Assembly (NCBI RefSeq): GCF_009017415.1
Contig: NC_092409.1
Coordinates: forward strand, 4,960,001-5,024,000
DNA: 64,000 nt
Direction of reading: 5' to 3'
Source of the DNA: Aspergillus flavus
Lineage: Eukaryota > Ascomycota > Eurotiomycetes > Eurotiales > Aspergillaceae
Part shown: in pieces, positions 43,091-54,299 of the stretch
Layout: every line of letters starts with the position of its first letter
How positions within the stretch are numbered: position 1 is the first letter of the stretch
Translations under genes and position numbers: made by a program
Notes under the pieces: model-generated
Database searches by the model: none
What the model was told of the DNA's origin: nothing
What the model saw: only the letters and a program-made list of their open reading frames with translations

Positions 43091-44518
43091 ACCTACCAAA
43101 AGAAAAGTCTCCCTTCCAACCTTAACATGATCAGCTGGATAGGTAGAAGAAGGTTGAAACGGCTGGAATGGAAAGAAGGGAAACCTTCCAGCATTGAACT
43201 CCTTTAACTAGTCGAACTAGCCAAGTCCAGCCCTTACGACGGTTGGAGTTTTAATTAAATGGAATCTGCAATGCTCATTGGTGAGCAATGAAACAGCCGA
43301 GGAAGGTGGCCTTCCGATTGGTCTGCTTAGAATGAACCCCTTCAACAAGACTGCGTTGAGTTAGCAGGAAAGGATGATCAACCGACGGCGGGACTACCGT
43401 AAGGTCCCGACTATGCCTATAGTGGTTTTAGTGCTTGTCTTTGCCGGGGACCTATCACGCTTGATTGTAGACTTGAGTCCGGAGTACTAGGACGACAAAT
43501 TGGGGGTTGTTGAGAGAGTGGAAACTTGCATGAACTGAATTCTTGGATAAAGGAATGAACCACTGGGAACGCAACTAACCAACAATCAAGTGTCAAAAGG
43601 TGTCACAGCATTCACTTCCTCTCTCTTGTCAGTGATTTCAATTGTTGTCGCATGGTAACCAGACATTCCGAACTGAGGGGAATAATACTCCGTTCGCAGA
43701 AATCAGGACTAACCAGAAAGAGAGTTGTAATGGGATCGTGCAGTGTGGGGATTCTTTTTTTTTTATTTTATTTTACCTACTCTTCCTCTCTGTCACCCTC
43801 CCTTTCTTGGCTCTGAAGATCGACTCGTCATACGCTTTCCCGTCACATTTTAATCTGTTCTCCTCTCTCTCCCCTCACATCCAAAGGTTTACGTACTGTC
43901 CTCGCTACCAGTTTTTATGCGCTGCACTTTCGCTGTATGTGAGTTGTTACCCTGCCAATTCCCTGCAGCTCCTGCGATTCACGAGAATCTATTCTCGACT
44001 TGTATCGCTGCTCCAAACTCCTCGCATCGCCACTCAACCAATAGCGAGTGTGAATCTAGATTTTTTTTTTCTCTCATTCGACCTGTCCATTTAAATTTCC
44101 GCCTCTAATGAAACGCGCGCATTAGGTGGACACAATCGTACTGTTCTACTGCACTCCAAGTCGTGTCGTGCATCTTGTCAATTATGCGCGTTCGGTAGCC
44201 GAGTTCGCCATCTAGGGATCTCGAACCGGCATGGACAAAACACCCCAAAGGCGAAGCACCGCCTCGGTGCACTCGGCCACCCCTTCGTCATTGCGACATT
44301 GCCTATACCCTTCCCCGGTCACGGCTCTCCCAACTGGTGATACACCCCCGAGACAGAGTCCCAAACTGAAGAGTTGGTTAACCCAACCTCCCCTCCCTTG
44401 AATCATTCAAGGGATACCAGACTTGATAGCAGTATACTAACCAGTCACTTGTTTCTTCAAAGGTAACTCCGAATCGCCAAAACCTCCAGCGCTCACTCGG
44501 GCCAAGAGACGGATCAGG

Positions 44519-47451
44519 ATGGATACTCCGTCGCAAATGAATACTGGTACGATTGGTGCAGGTCGTTGGAGCTTCTGGTGATGTTAATGTATCATACAGA
44601 AATGTCATGGCCGCATGATCTATCTTCTATGACCGGCTCGCCCAAGCCGAGCTCACACACCTCTAGATCAAGTATGTCTGCAATATGATTGGTGTGGAAT
44701 CAATAAGTCATTGGGCAACTCCATGTCTAATACATAATGCCTGGAATACTAACATAATGGCCCTCTGTAGAAACTCCCGAACCTGGATCAACATCGCTGG
44801 TGAACCCATCCTCCTCTCTGCTACAAGACCTGTTGAAAGAGCAGCGTGCGACTCGCGGGTCGCGAGGAACAGCTTCAGAAGATATGGATGATAATGGACC
44901 CCGTACGCCTCGTACGCCAGGCCGTTCCCGCGCCAATTCCCAGAACCAGTCACAGGAAGAGCCGGGCTCTGATCGGCAGCGAAAGATCAATAATGCTCTG
45001 GCTGCGGGTCTAAAGCAACCCCGGGAGATGGGGATGAGAGAAATGGACCAAGTGGGTGGCACTATGATAGCTTCTATTACGATCCTGCAGTCGCTAATAG
45101 AATGCTAGTATATCTCAAAGATGAATAAGCAGAATTTTGACTTGAAACTCGAGATCTTTCACCGTGCCCAACAAATGGCGGCAATGGAAAAGAAACTTGA
45201 ACGGATGTTGGAAATGGAAGAAGAGCTTCAACGTATGCGAGATTTAGAGGACGAGCTACAGGAGCTGCGGGATGCCGAAGAAGACAATCAGAGGTTGCGG
45301 GAGTCCAACGAGCAATTACGGCAGGAAATTGATAAACGAGATCAGGCTGTCACGGAGGCTGTTGAATTAATCTGTCAGCTCGAAGCGAGGGTGGAAGAGC
45401 TAGAAGCAGTCGGAGACCATTCTAGACCCTCTACAGCCCGGCCTCCTACGCGTGATGGCCCAGGCCCAGCTATTGAAACGCCCAATTCCCCTACCCCTGT
45501 GGATATTCCAGAACGGACATCCTCGAAGAGAGGTGTAACACCTGGTGACCAGCATCGCCGAAGGTCGTCGGGCACACGCCATCTCAAGAGAGCACCGTCG
45601 TTTCTCCATAACGAGAATAAAAACACGGCAGCCCTGCGAAGTGTCTATAATCCTGCCGATGACCAGTCTCGCTCTGAAATGAGTATACTCACGAATTCGG
45701 AAAGTCTCCACTCGATGAACGAGACCGGCGAACCCGACTCTCCGAGGCTTAGCGCACTGAGTGAATGCAGTGAATTACATATAGGTGATATTACTGGGTC
45801 ATGTAACGACTTTGATGAAATCGAAATACCCGTTCGCAAAAGAGCGTCGACAGCGCAGAGTTCCGTGTTCTCACCCCTTACGAGAGAAGATCGGGAAAGG
45901 GATCGGTTACGTTTTAGCTCATGGACCCCGCCCAAGCCAGATATTGATCCAGAAGACACCCCGAGAATGACTATTCGGCCTGTGTTGGATGTCTTCAGAG
46001 ACACCGCTAAGCCAAGCTTTGAAAGTGTCTCATGTGATAATAGCTCCAGCCAAAAGACACAGATAGACAGCGTCTTTGGAAGTTCCAGGCTACCTCCTAC
46101 CCCTGACACGATGAGTACCGCACATGCATTCGGCACCAATAGGTCGAATGGCAGCGCCACGGAGAAGAGCCAGGGTGATCAGATTGCGATTCTTAAGCGG
46201 GGACTCCGCCGTCCTCGTTCCGCAGATGAACTGACAACCAGGCAAAGTTCCGGCAATAGCAGGCTGACTGACGGTACAGATACTAATGTCAGTGAGGTTA
46301 TGCATCCGCCGCTTAGTCCCAACGAAGGAGATGAAGCGCCTGCTATATTTCCCTTGAACAGCATATCATCGAGAACCGGCTACATGCAAAGCCAAATGCC
46401 GGTCCATGGACCCAACATTGGCTACTATGGAAACGGAGTGCTGTTCAATCAAGATGACCTGGAACATGTTCTTTCGAAGATAGATAACAACTATTACTCA
46501 TCACCTAGGCGTGACGAGGCTGAAGAGTCCACTTTGGATACGCCATCTACATCACCACCCCTCACCCCTCAAGATTGGGTGGAAGCAGCGAAATCCGGTA
46601 ACCACGCTGGGAAGAATCGCGCTCTCGCCCCAGCAATTGGCACTGTTCCTACCAAGTCTCGACTAGGTGGTACTAGAGCTCCAAGCCAGTCCTCCTTCCT
46701 TGGGCGTCGCCATAGCGTCGACTCGACTGTTCCGGACGTTCCGATCATACCCACGCTCGATCTAGGCTCATTGGAACCTGTTCGCCAGCCCGAGCCGGAC
46801 CCAGAACCTCGACGAAAAATCAGTTTTCGGCCTCGATTTTTTGGAAGCTCAAAAGCGACCCGCCGACTCCAACCATCACCCATCCCTGATGCCACGAATG
46901 AACAAGATGGAGCACCCTCTCCAATCATTCCAAAGAGTAGACAAATGGGACCTTCGAAGCCGGGTAGAACAAATCAAAACGATAACTCGCCCACATCATA
47001 TGATAATGGCCGTATACCTGCCCCTACATATGCCGATACAAAGGGTGACGATATGCGCAGAACCCTTCCTCATTCATTTACGGATTCCAACATGTTGTCC
47101 CATAGTACCACGAGCAAGCCACCCTCATCTCCCGGCAAAGGACACAAAAGACGGAGTTCACTTGGAATTTTTGGCTGGATGAAAGGGGCCAGCGGTTTTG
47201 GGTCGTCCAATAAGAAATCCGACCCGGATTCTTCTGCGATGTCCACGCAGTCCAATGCGTCAGTCAAGGACAGAACCCCCTCCCGTCTAGCCTATGAGTT
47301 TCCCATTGCGAACGCTGAGGCTAGGGATACCCATTTAGCCTCCATGAACATTGCAGTTGAAGACTTCGCGTCTAGCACGAAACGGATCTCTTGGGTAGAA
47401 GAAGACGCGGCACGACGACCTAGATACGTGGATCGTCGCCGCCGTGTTTAG
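44519..47451 (+). CDS. Centrosomin N-terminal motif (CM1) coiled-coil protein
   Basis: Three exons (44519-44546, 44771-45051, 45109-47451) give 883 residues. The first exon encodes only nine and a third codons before a 224-nt intron. A CM1/Cnn_1N motif spans about residues 81-140 (KINNALAAGLKQPREMG, MDQYISKMNKQNFDLKLEIF), immediately followed by a heptad-rich coiled coil (EMEEELQRMRDLEDELQEL) to about residue 210. The remaining two thirds are Ser/Pro/Arg-rich and disordered. CM1 motifs bind and activate gamma-tubulin complexes. Fungal examples include Mto1/ApsB and Pcp1 at microtubule-organising centres. The second splice falls inside CM1 and restores it exactly, supporting the model. Whether this is a septal or spindle-pole protein cannot be told; ApsB itself is usually longer with a different layout. 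Confidence 0.85.
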
Positions 47452-48346
47452 TCGGATCTTGAGAGCCCGCGTACACGATATACAACAAGAAAAGCAAACG
47501 GAAAACATCAGCAGCCATTATCTCTTCACCGCTATACGGTCTACTCTAGTTCTTTTGTTTTAATGCGTCACGATACCCCACGAGCTCTAGTCTAACAGAT
47601 GGCATGGATTGTACCAATATTTGCATAGCAGTCGTGTCTGAGAAGTCAGGAGTCTTTGTCTGGATTTCTTTTGTCTTTTGGTGTCTGGTTGGTACAAGCT
47701 ACCGTTGTCTATCCTTACTTCGTTTCCCACGTTTTGTTCTCTCCCTCCATTTCTCTTTCTTTTCCTCCTTTTATCTTACCCTCACCCCAGTCACTCTCTA
47801 TCAATTTCCTTTTTGTCACATTTCCTACAGTGGTTTGCATATTCAAGTGATTTTTGAGTCTTGATGATTGATGTCTAATTATTATGTTTGCATCTTGGGG
47901 GTTCCACATTCGTTGGCATCTTTTGTCTTTAATCTCTTATTGTTGGTGGATCATTATTATTCTTTTTCTTCTTGTTGTTTCCCTTTCTCCTCGAAGCATC
48001 AATTATCTATTAATTTCGAGAAATGTGTATATCTTATGAAGTTATGTATGAGTTTCAAGATCGTCTTTTTCTTATCGTTGTCACATACACTATCTGAACG
48101 TAGAAGCAATACTGGTTTATGAGTCGGCCAATGAATCCAATCTATATAAATCCGCACAAACCTATCCAACCAACCCATCCAACCCATCCAACCCATCCAA
48201 CCCATCCAACCCATCCAACCCATCCAACCCATCCAACCCAAACTCCTACTCGAGTATAATACAGTATAATACAAAAAATCACCCCCGAAAGAACCCCAAG
48301 CTTTCCACCGCAAATAACGCCTAGAGCAAAGTATAAATAAGGAACC
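47452..48346. other. Convergent intergenic region with a 9-bp minisatellite
   Basis: Contains the 3' UTRs of the CM1 gene and the F-box gene. T-rich from about 47640 to 48100, then the minisatellite listed separately. Open frames here follow these biases and are not genes. Confidence 0.5.
48172..48240. repeat. 9-bp minisatellite (AACCCATCC)n
   Basis: Seven perfect tandem copies plus a partial eighth. It lies about 100 bp beyond the F-box stop codon on that gene's 3' side. In the antisense reading it would encode Gly-Trp-Met repeats, but no start or context supports translation. Confidence 0.95.
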
Positions 48347-49807
48347 TCAATACCAATTATTCCCAGCCTCACCCAACTTCTTTCCCTTAGGATTCATTGA
48401 AAGAATCCTCTGCCCAGGCAAAGTATCATCGGTAATAGCCGACTCAAAAATCCCCGAAATAGCCCTCTTCCCTATTTTCTCAAAAGAATCATACCCCTCA
48501 CCCGCCTCGTCCCCATTAATCGCCGCCCACTCCTTCGATAGCCGCGGCGACCGCCCATCCCCCAAATCACTCCACCGTGTCACCACAATCGCATGCCGGA
48601 ATAAGTTGCGATGCGAACCACTCCGGTCCTCGGTGAGCTTGACCTCGACCAGATACTCGGAGGGACACTCGGGGCAGCGACGCATAGGTCGACACTTACC
48701 GCAGAGCGACGCGAGGGCGTTGGGATTGTGCTCTCGACGGTGGTACATATCTTTTGCGCGGTGTTCGAGGCCCTGCAGGCCGTTCGTGGTGCGGGGGACG
48801 GGGATGTGGCCGAGGGCGCATTTGCAAACGTTCATAAGTTCGCCATCCCGCCAGTGCGCGCAGACGGAGAAGTACGGCCAGTAGTCGTCGCGCGAGTAGA
48901 GGAGGAGTCGCTGTTGGCTGGCGCTGAGGCCTGGTTCGGCGAAGCAGGTGCTCACGACTCGCATGAGCAGTCGACCCTGATGGATGTGGTATCGGGTTTG
49001 GTGGGACCAGCCGTCCCGGCGCCAGCGACGGGATAGAGAGTCGGCTGAGATGCCGTAGCGGGGTCCAAATCGGTATGCGCGCATGACTAGCTGGTGGAAG
49101 GTGAAGTAAAGGACTCGGCCGTGGGTGATGCGGTGGCGGGGTGCTGGGAGGGCGTTGTTGCGGGCGTTGGGGCAATCGAAGAGCGGGTTGATTATGTCTG
49201 CGGGTTGGAGCTTTTCGTAGCCTTCTTGTGTGCGGCGGTGGTATTTGCCGCAGGGGAAACAGAGGAGATGGTGAGGGAGTAGTCTATCTTGGGAGATGAG
49301 AAAGTCCGCTTTGTAGTCGTGGTTTTCTGGGAGGTTTATTGTTATCCAGGGCTCGCGGCCCAGACGAGCGTATAGTGTTCGGCTGGAGAAGGCAAGACTG
49401 GCTCTTTCGGCGGGATTGAGATACTCGGTGACCTTGGCCCAGAGGTCCGATGTTAAGCTCGCAATCATAGGCTCGCCTGGGGGTCTATTGTCGAATTCGT
49501 GTAGTTGCGCGTGTGGATCGGACGGATCGAGCTCTCCAACACCGATTGAATGCAGCATTGCGGTATGATCGTGGGTTTCGCCTAGCTGTGTGTCTTTCTG
49601 AAGATTTACTTCTCGGTATTTGAGTCGGTGGGCCTCCAATGGGGTCAGTGAAGGCATCGCCGGGACGTCATCTTTGCTTTGTAGACCTTCCTTTAGATTC
49701 GGTGTCGATGCCTTTCGGAGGACCTGACGGGATTTCTTAGGTCGGAGGGCGCCGGCGAAGAACGCCCGAAACCCACCGCGCTTTTCTCCCGGGCTTTCTG
49801 CAGACAT
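48347..49807 (-). CDS. F-box protein with cysteine-rich C-terminal region
   Basis: A single exon of 486 residues. A basic N-terminus (FFAGALRPKKSRQVLRK) precedes an F-box-like segment at about 116-150 (SLTSDLWAKVTEYLNPAERASLAF). Downstream is a fungal-specific region with conserved-looking Cys and Trp: LLCFPCGKYHRRTQ, WRRDGWSHQTRYHIHQGRLLMR, YWPYFSVCAHW, and a possible zinc-binding CGKCRPMRRCPEC. It ends in NNWY. This layout is common in Eurotiales F-box proteins of unknown target. It would bind Skp1 and act as an adaptor of an SCF ubiquitin ligase. No LRR or WD repeats are seen. The gene shows a sudden change of strand composition near its 3' end. Confidence 0.75.
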   Translation of the reverse strand: MSAESPGEKRGGFRAFFAGALRPKKSRQVLRKASTPNLKEGLQSKDDVPAMPSLTPLEAHRLKYREVNLQKDTQLGETHDHTAMLHSIGVGELDPSDPHAQLHEFDNRPPGEPMIASLTSDLWAKVTEYLNPAERASLAFSSRTLYARLGREPWITINLPENHDYKADFLISQDRLLPHHLLCFPCGKYHRRTQEGYEKLQPADIINPLFDCPNARNNALPAPRHRITHGRVLYFTFHQLVMRAYRFGPRYGISADSLSRRWRRDGWSHQTRYHIHQGRLLMRVVSTCFAEPGLSASQQRLLLYSRDDYWPYFSVCAHWRDGELMNVCKCALGHIPVPRTTNGLQGLEHRAKDMYHRREHNPNALASLCGKCRPMRRCPECPSEYLVEVKLTEDRSGSHRNLFRHAIVVTRWSDLGDGRSPRLSKEWAAINGDEAGEGYDSFEKIGKRAISGIFESAITDDTLPGQRILSMNPKGKKLGEAGNNWY

Positions 49808-50124
49808 TTCGAGAGAATTGATCGCTTGAGAGGTGAGATGAGGGAAGAAGATCCGGAGAGGGCGGAGCGGATCCCAAACTAAGAAAATAAGCTTGCCGGA
49901 ACCTGCGGGAATGCTACGGGAGCATGTGATCCAGCCACTGTGGCTGGTGCAGCTTCCCCAAAATTATTTACGTTCAACGAACATGAGTTTATATATACAC
50001 GAGGCGTATCCAATTGCATTAGGGCTACAAGTACAGCCTGATCAGACATTACACAGTATCACTCTGGGCACAACTGAAACAAAGCGCTCATCAAGCTGCG
50101 TCAATTCACAACACTTTTGCACGC
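49808..50124. other. Short tandem intergenic region
   Basis: 317 bp between the F-box start codon and the sod2 stop codon, both on the minus strand. It must combine the F-box promoter and the sod2 3' UTR. I see nothing else. Confidence 0.45.
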
Positions 50125-51093
50125 TTACGAGAAGCGCTTCTCAACCGCCTTCCAGTTGATGACGTCCCAGATGGCGCTGAAGTACTCAGCCTTGCGGTTC
50201 TGGTATTGAAGGCTAACACGGCATTAGTTATTGCTTGGTAGATATCTAGTCCAAGAAAACTTACTAGTAGGCGTGCTCCCAAGCATCAATACCGAGAAGA
50301 GGCTGGAACTGACCAACGACAGGGTCCTGGTTCTGGTCGGGAGTTAGCTACCTGTATCCTTAGGCGCTCACAAGGAGGAACTTACGGCATAGGTCTTGAT
50401 GCCGATGTTTCCGGTCTGCTTGTCCTTGACGAGCCAAGCCCATCCGCTTCCCTGAATACCAGCGAGGGCGGCGTTCATCTTGCTCTGGAACTCTCCCAAG
50501 CTGCCGAAGCTTTCGTCGATGGCCTTGGCCAAAGCTCCAGATGGGGGCTCACCACCGCCCTGGCTCTTAGGGGCAAGGTTCTCCCAGAAAAGAGTGTGGT
50601 TGATGTGGCCACCACCGTGGAAGTTGATCAGGGGCTTGAGGTTGATCTGAGTGGTGATGTCCTCCTTGGCGACGGCCTCCTGGAGCTGTTCGATGGCGGT
50701 GTTGTAGCTGTTGACATAGGTCTGGTGGTGGTTCTTGTGGTGAAGCTCCATGATCTTTCCGGAGATAGAGGGCTCAAGGGCGCCATAGTCATCTGTTATT
50801 CAGTCAACCAACCATTGCATTACGTGCTTCCGGGGCGTCATGAGCGACAAGCGTAACCCATCTACTCATTCGCACTGCCAAAATAGCCGAGAAAGATGAC
50901 AAAACGGAAGATAACACAACAGAGGGGCAAATTGACGACATCAAGGGAAGGGGAGAGCCATACAAGCCAGGTCAGGCAGAGTGGCCTTGCCACGGGCAAA
51001 GGTCAAACCCGCAACACCCGCAGCTTTAGGAGTAGCCGAAGCTCCAGCGCGAAGAGCGGTACGGGCAGAGGTACGGATAAGAGAGGCAGCCAT
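50125..51093 (-). CDS. sod2: Superoxide dismutase [Mn], mitochondrial
   Basis: Four exons (50964-51093, 50386-50792, 50265-50332, 50125-50212) give 230 residues; the introns are 171, 53 and 52 nt. Residues 1-35 form an Arg/Ala/Ser mitochondrial presequence, and the mature enzyme begins near KATLPDLAYDYGALEP. The four metal ligands are in place: His61 in ELHHKNHH, the His of INHTLFW, and Asp and His of DAWEHAYY, which is rebuilt over the last splice. The helix LHHKNHHQTYVN and QGSGWAWL are typical of the Mn/Fe SOD family; GGGHINH and the overall sequence favour Mn. It dismutates superoxide in the mitochondrial matrix. It is divergent from the Spp382 gene, sharing a 356-bp promoter region. Confidence 0.96.
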
Positions 51094-51449
51094 AGTTGAT
51101 ATGTGATTTTTATGTATCAATGGAATTGAGTTACGTTACAAAGTAGTGACGAAATGCCAAAGAGAGGAGAGGGTAAAGAAGAAAAGAAGAAGAGGAGAAG
51201 AAGAGGGAAAAATAACCGGAAGGGAGATTCGATGCAACGAACGTCATTGTTGCTCGGCCCCTCGGACTTGAATTTTCCCCGCGCCGAAATGTCCGATAAT
51301 CAACTTTCCTTTCTCGTTATCGTGCGTATCTCAACCCACAGCTCCTTCGTGGCTCTCAAACGTGTCGTTTGACCGTTTCATTGCCTTTCGAACCTCTCCG
51401 ACGACTCTGAGTTACTACTTACACCTTGTCTTGACATCTGCGATCGGTC
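51094..51449. other. Divergent promoter region of sod2 and spp382
   Basis: 356 bp between the two start codons. The sod2 side is purine-rich on the plus strand (an AG-rich run near 51150-51230), i.e. pyrimidine-rich in the sod2 leader. No gene is supported. Confidence 0.5.
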
Positions 51450-53759
51450 ATGGATTCGGATTCTCCCCCGGCCTCACCATCCGCCGGCCAAAAACGTAAA
51501 ATCGCCGACATGAGCTCCGACGAAGAAGATTTTCGCCCCACGATGGGCTTCCGCGGGTTCGCTAGGGCATCGTCACGCTCAGAGTCGCCTCCGTCGCACG
51601 GTGGCTTAGGAAGTGCTCGTCGCAATCCCTGGAGTAACAACACGCAGTCAGCCAATCCCAGAGGCGGCGCCAGCAATGCCGGCAAAGGGATGAAGGGAGG
51701 AAACTCCTTCGCCGCACGCATGATGGCCAAGATGGGTTATGTTGAAGGTCAGGGTCTCGGCTCGACTGGTCAAGGTATCGTCAACCCAATTGAAGCCCAG
51801 GCCCGGCCACAGGGTGCTGGGTTGGGCGCTGTTCGAGAAAAGACGAAGCAAGCACGGGAGGAGGAAAAACGAGCGGCAGCCTTACGAGGTGAAGTGGTAG
51901 AGGATAGCTCAGATGAAGAACGAAAGAGGAGGCAGAAAAAGAAGGAGGCGCGCAAACAGGGTAGTCGAAGCGGTACTGGTACGCCAGTACCACGCGCGAA
52001 GCCTCAATTCCGCACAGCTCGAGAGATGGAGGAAGATATGGCTGGTCTCGAAGTACCAAATGTCTTGAAGTCGTTGGTCGATGCCACAGGAAAGGAACAG
52101 CGAGTGTTAACCTCTACTGCCGGCTTGATGACCCCGTCCGAATTCGTCAAACCCGGTGAAGGGGAAGCTCTCAAGATTGCACAACGGGCGCGCCATGACC
52201 TAGAAGCCTTTGCAGATGAATGGAAAGGATTGGCTGAAAGGAAGAAGTTTATCGATCTAGAGGAGGCGCAGCTTGTGGGGCAAATGGATACACAACAACT
52301 CCGAATGGACCAGCTGACAGAGTTGGTCGCTGCCATCGGGGGCTTGGAAATCTTCCAAGAGGACAGTACGCGGGGACGCTTCGACGAAGTCACAGAGAAG
52401 CTGGAATCCTTGGAAATCAAGTATAGAAATGAAATCGATGAATACCGTCTCCCTGAGACAGCTGTCGCGGCCATTCATCCTCTGTTCCGCCAAGCAATGG
52501 AGGAATGGGAGCCTCTTCAAGATCCGACATACCTGGTACCAAATCTTCGTCGCCTGCAGCCCCTTCTATCCCGGAAGAAAGACGATCAAAATGCACAACG
52601 GCAATCCACTTCACCTTACGAAAGTATGATATACACGTTGTGGCTACCTCGTGTGCGCTCAGCACTCCTCAACGACTGGGACGTTTATGACCCGAGGCCG
52701 GCCACCTCTCTCGTTGTTGCGTGGAAAGAGATTATACCACACTTTGTTTTGGCGAACGTTCTTGATCAACTCGTGGTTCCGAAGCTCACTAGTGCTTTGA
52801 AAGAATGGAAACCTAGAAGCAGCAGTAGACGCCATACTTCCTCAAAGCATAGTTCTCGCTTCCCATGGTGGCTATTCACATGGCTACAGTATCTTGATGA
52901 ACGACACACAAACCCGAGACAGCCTACAGGTCTGCTTTCAGATGCGAAGAGAAAATTCCGCGTTGTCTTGGATTCCTGGGACCTTAGAAAAGGCTTGGTT
53001 GATGGCATTGAGTTGTGGCGCGATGCCCTGGGCTCAGAGTTTGACGTCTGTCTACGAAACCACCTCTTACCACGATTCGGTCGTCATCTTCGTGAAGATT
53101 TCGAAGTGAACCCACAAGACCAAGATGTCTCAGCACTGGAAAACATCTTCAAATGGAAAGATTTCTTCAAGCCTAACGTCTTCGGGCTATTACTGGTTGC
53201 CGAATTTTTCCCTAAGTGGCACAATATTTTGTATATTTGGCTCACCAATGACCCGAACTACGAGGAGGTTGGCGAGTGGTTCTCCTGGTGGCGAACCCAG
53301 ATTCCTGAAGATGTCAACGAGCTGACGATCGTCGATGACGAGTGGAAGAAAGGTTTGCAGACCATGGACCTTGCATCTCGCCTGGGCGATCGTGCTGCTG
53401 CAGAGCTCCCACCCCCATCATCCACCACTGCAGAGCAGATTCACCAGGAAAAACCCCATGTGCCAGCGGAAGCACCATCCACGAAAGCTCGCAAGCCCAA
53501 GGTCGTGGAAGAGGTCGCCTTCAAAGACATCCTCGAAACCTGGTGCACAGAACAGGGGCTCATCATGCTCCCGTTGCGAGAAGCCCATCCGCAGAACGGC
53601 CAACCTCTCTTCAGGATCACAGCAAGTGCTACCGGAAAGGGTGGTGTGGTGGCCTTTGTCCAGGGAGATGTTGTCTGGGTGCAGAACAAGAAAGCAAAGG
53701 ATGTTTGGGAGCCGATGGGGCTGGAAGATCAGCTTGTGGAGCGTGCAGAGAGCAGATGA
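51450..53759 (+). CDS. spp382: G-patch spliceosome disassembly factor (Spp382/Ntr1, TFIP11 family)
   Basis: A single exon of 769 residues. An acidic N-terminus (SSDEEDFRPTMGF, the TIP_N-type start) precedes a G-patch at about residues 85-126 (FAARMMAKMGYVEGQGLG, GIVNPIEAQ), a basic linker and a long helical GCFC-type domain (AIHPLFRQAMEEWEPLQDP, YESMIYTLWLPRVRSALLNDWD, FPWWLFTWLQYLD). The C-terminal domain closes with FKDILETWCTEQGLIMLP and FVQGDVVWVQ. This is the TFIP11 layout. The G-patch activates the DEAH helicase Prp43 to release the intron lariat and recycle snRNPs in the nucleus. Large open frames on the opposite strand are shadows. Confidence 0.93.
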   Translation: MDSDSPPASPSAGQKRKIADMSSDEEDFRPTMGFRGFARASSRSESPPSHGGLGSARRNPWSNNTQSANPRGGASNAGKGMKGGNSFAARMMAKMGYVEGQGLGSTGQGIVNPIEAQARPQGAGLGAVREKTKQAREEEKRAAALRGEVVEDSSDEERKRRQKKKEARKQGSRSGTGTPVPRAKPQFRTAREMEEDMAGLEVPNVLKSLVDATGKEQRVLTSTAGLMTPSEFVKPGEGEALKIAQRARHDLEAFADEWKGLAERKKFIDLEEAQLVGQMDTQQLRMDQLTELVAAIGGLEIFQEDSTRGRFDEVTEKLESLEIKYRNEIDEYRLPETAVAAIHPLFRQAMEEWEPLQDPTYLVPNLRRLQPLLSRKKDDQNAQRQSTSPYESMIYTLWLPRVRSALLNDWDVYDPRPATSLVVAWKEIIPHFVLANVLDQLVVPKLTSALKEWKPRSSSRRHTSSKHSSRFPWWLFTWLQYLDERHTNPRQPTGLLSDAKRKFRVVLDSWDLRKGLVDGIELWRDALGSEFDVCLRNHLLPRFGRHLREDFEVNPQDQDVSALENIFKWKDFFKPNVFGLLLVAEFFPKWHNILYIWLTNDPNYEEVGEWFSWWRTQIPEDVNELTIVDDEWKKGLQTMDLASRLGDRAAAELPPPSSTTAEQIHQEKPHVPAEAPSTKARKPKVVEEVAFKDILETWCTEQGLIMLPLREAHPQNGQPLFRITASATGKGGVVAFVQGDVVWVQNKKAKDVWEPMGLEDQLVERAESR

Positions 53760-54211
53760 TATCCCTCCTTTTTGTTACATTAGCATGGTCTACAGTTTTG
53801 GATTGGTTTTCACGATACCTTATCTTTAGATATCCACTTATCATGGTTACATTGATATATATATATATAATTATAGAAGTGGCCGAACACACCTTCAAAC
53901 CATTGAACAGACCATCCAGTTGCATGTATCAGAAAACAGTAAACGTTCGCTAGCCCAATGCGGTGAGAAGAGACAGGACACCCATGCATCAAAAGTCGCG
54001 TTACCACGCCCGGTCGAGCAATAAATCTTACATGCAACGGTTTTTCAATATGGAGAGGAAAGAGATACGTCATAGTAATGGCATAGAGGAGGCTACGAAG
54101 TAACTGTCAAGAAGGAGTGCAGGTGGAGAGCTCCGAATTAGGGCAATGGCAGTTTGCTCCGAACTGGTTTCTTTTATAAGCAGCTTTACGAAACTTGTAT
54201 TCAAGAACCAC

Positions 54212-54282
54212 TCCGATGTGGTGTAATGGTTAACATCGCTGTCTCTCACACAGCAGCTCGGGGTTCGATTCCCCGCATCGGA
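54212..54282 (+). tRNA. tRNA-Glu (anticodon CTC)
   Basis: A full cloverleaf folds by hand: acceptor TCCGATG with CATCGGA (7 bp), anticodon stem GCTGT with ACAGC around loop CTCTCAC, and T arm CGGGG-TTCGATT-CCCCG. The anticodon CTC is at 54245-54247, decoding GAG. Internal A-box (TGGTGTAATGGTTA) and B-box (GGTTCGATTCC) are present. There is no intron. Confidence 0.95.
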
Positions 54283-54287
54283 ATTAC

Positions 54288-54299
54288 TTTTTTCTTTTT
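54288..54299 (+). terminator. RNA polymerase III terminator of tRNA-Glu
   Basis: Two T runs (six T at 54288-54293, five T at 54295-54299) start six bases after the mature tRNA end, as expected for Pol III termination. Confidence 0.85.

Larger units (their letters stand above)
42185..44518. other. Gene-free interval with decayed repeats, then leader of the CM1 gene
   Basis: The left half (to about 43.1 kb) carries repeat copy B and a shorter direct repeat pair. The right half, especially 43740-44100, is pyrimidine-rich and looks like promoter and long 5' leader of the CM1-domain gene. The open frame at 43642-44094 follows this pyrimidine bias and is not called. Confidence 0.5.

Noticed and set aside
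43642..44094. 150-residue frame upstream of the CM1 gene
   Set aside because: Follows a pyrimidine-rich leader (Phe/Leu/Ser/Pro-rich), with no domain; better read as promoter and 5' UTR.
48172..48240. CRISPR-like array
   Set aside because: The units are contiguous 9-mers without spacers, in a eukaryotic 3' flank; it is a simple minisatellite.
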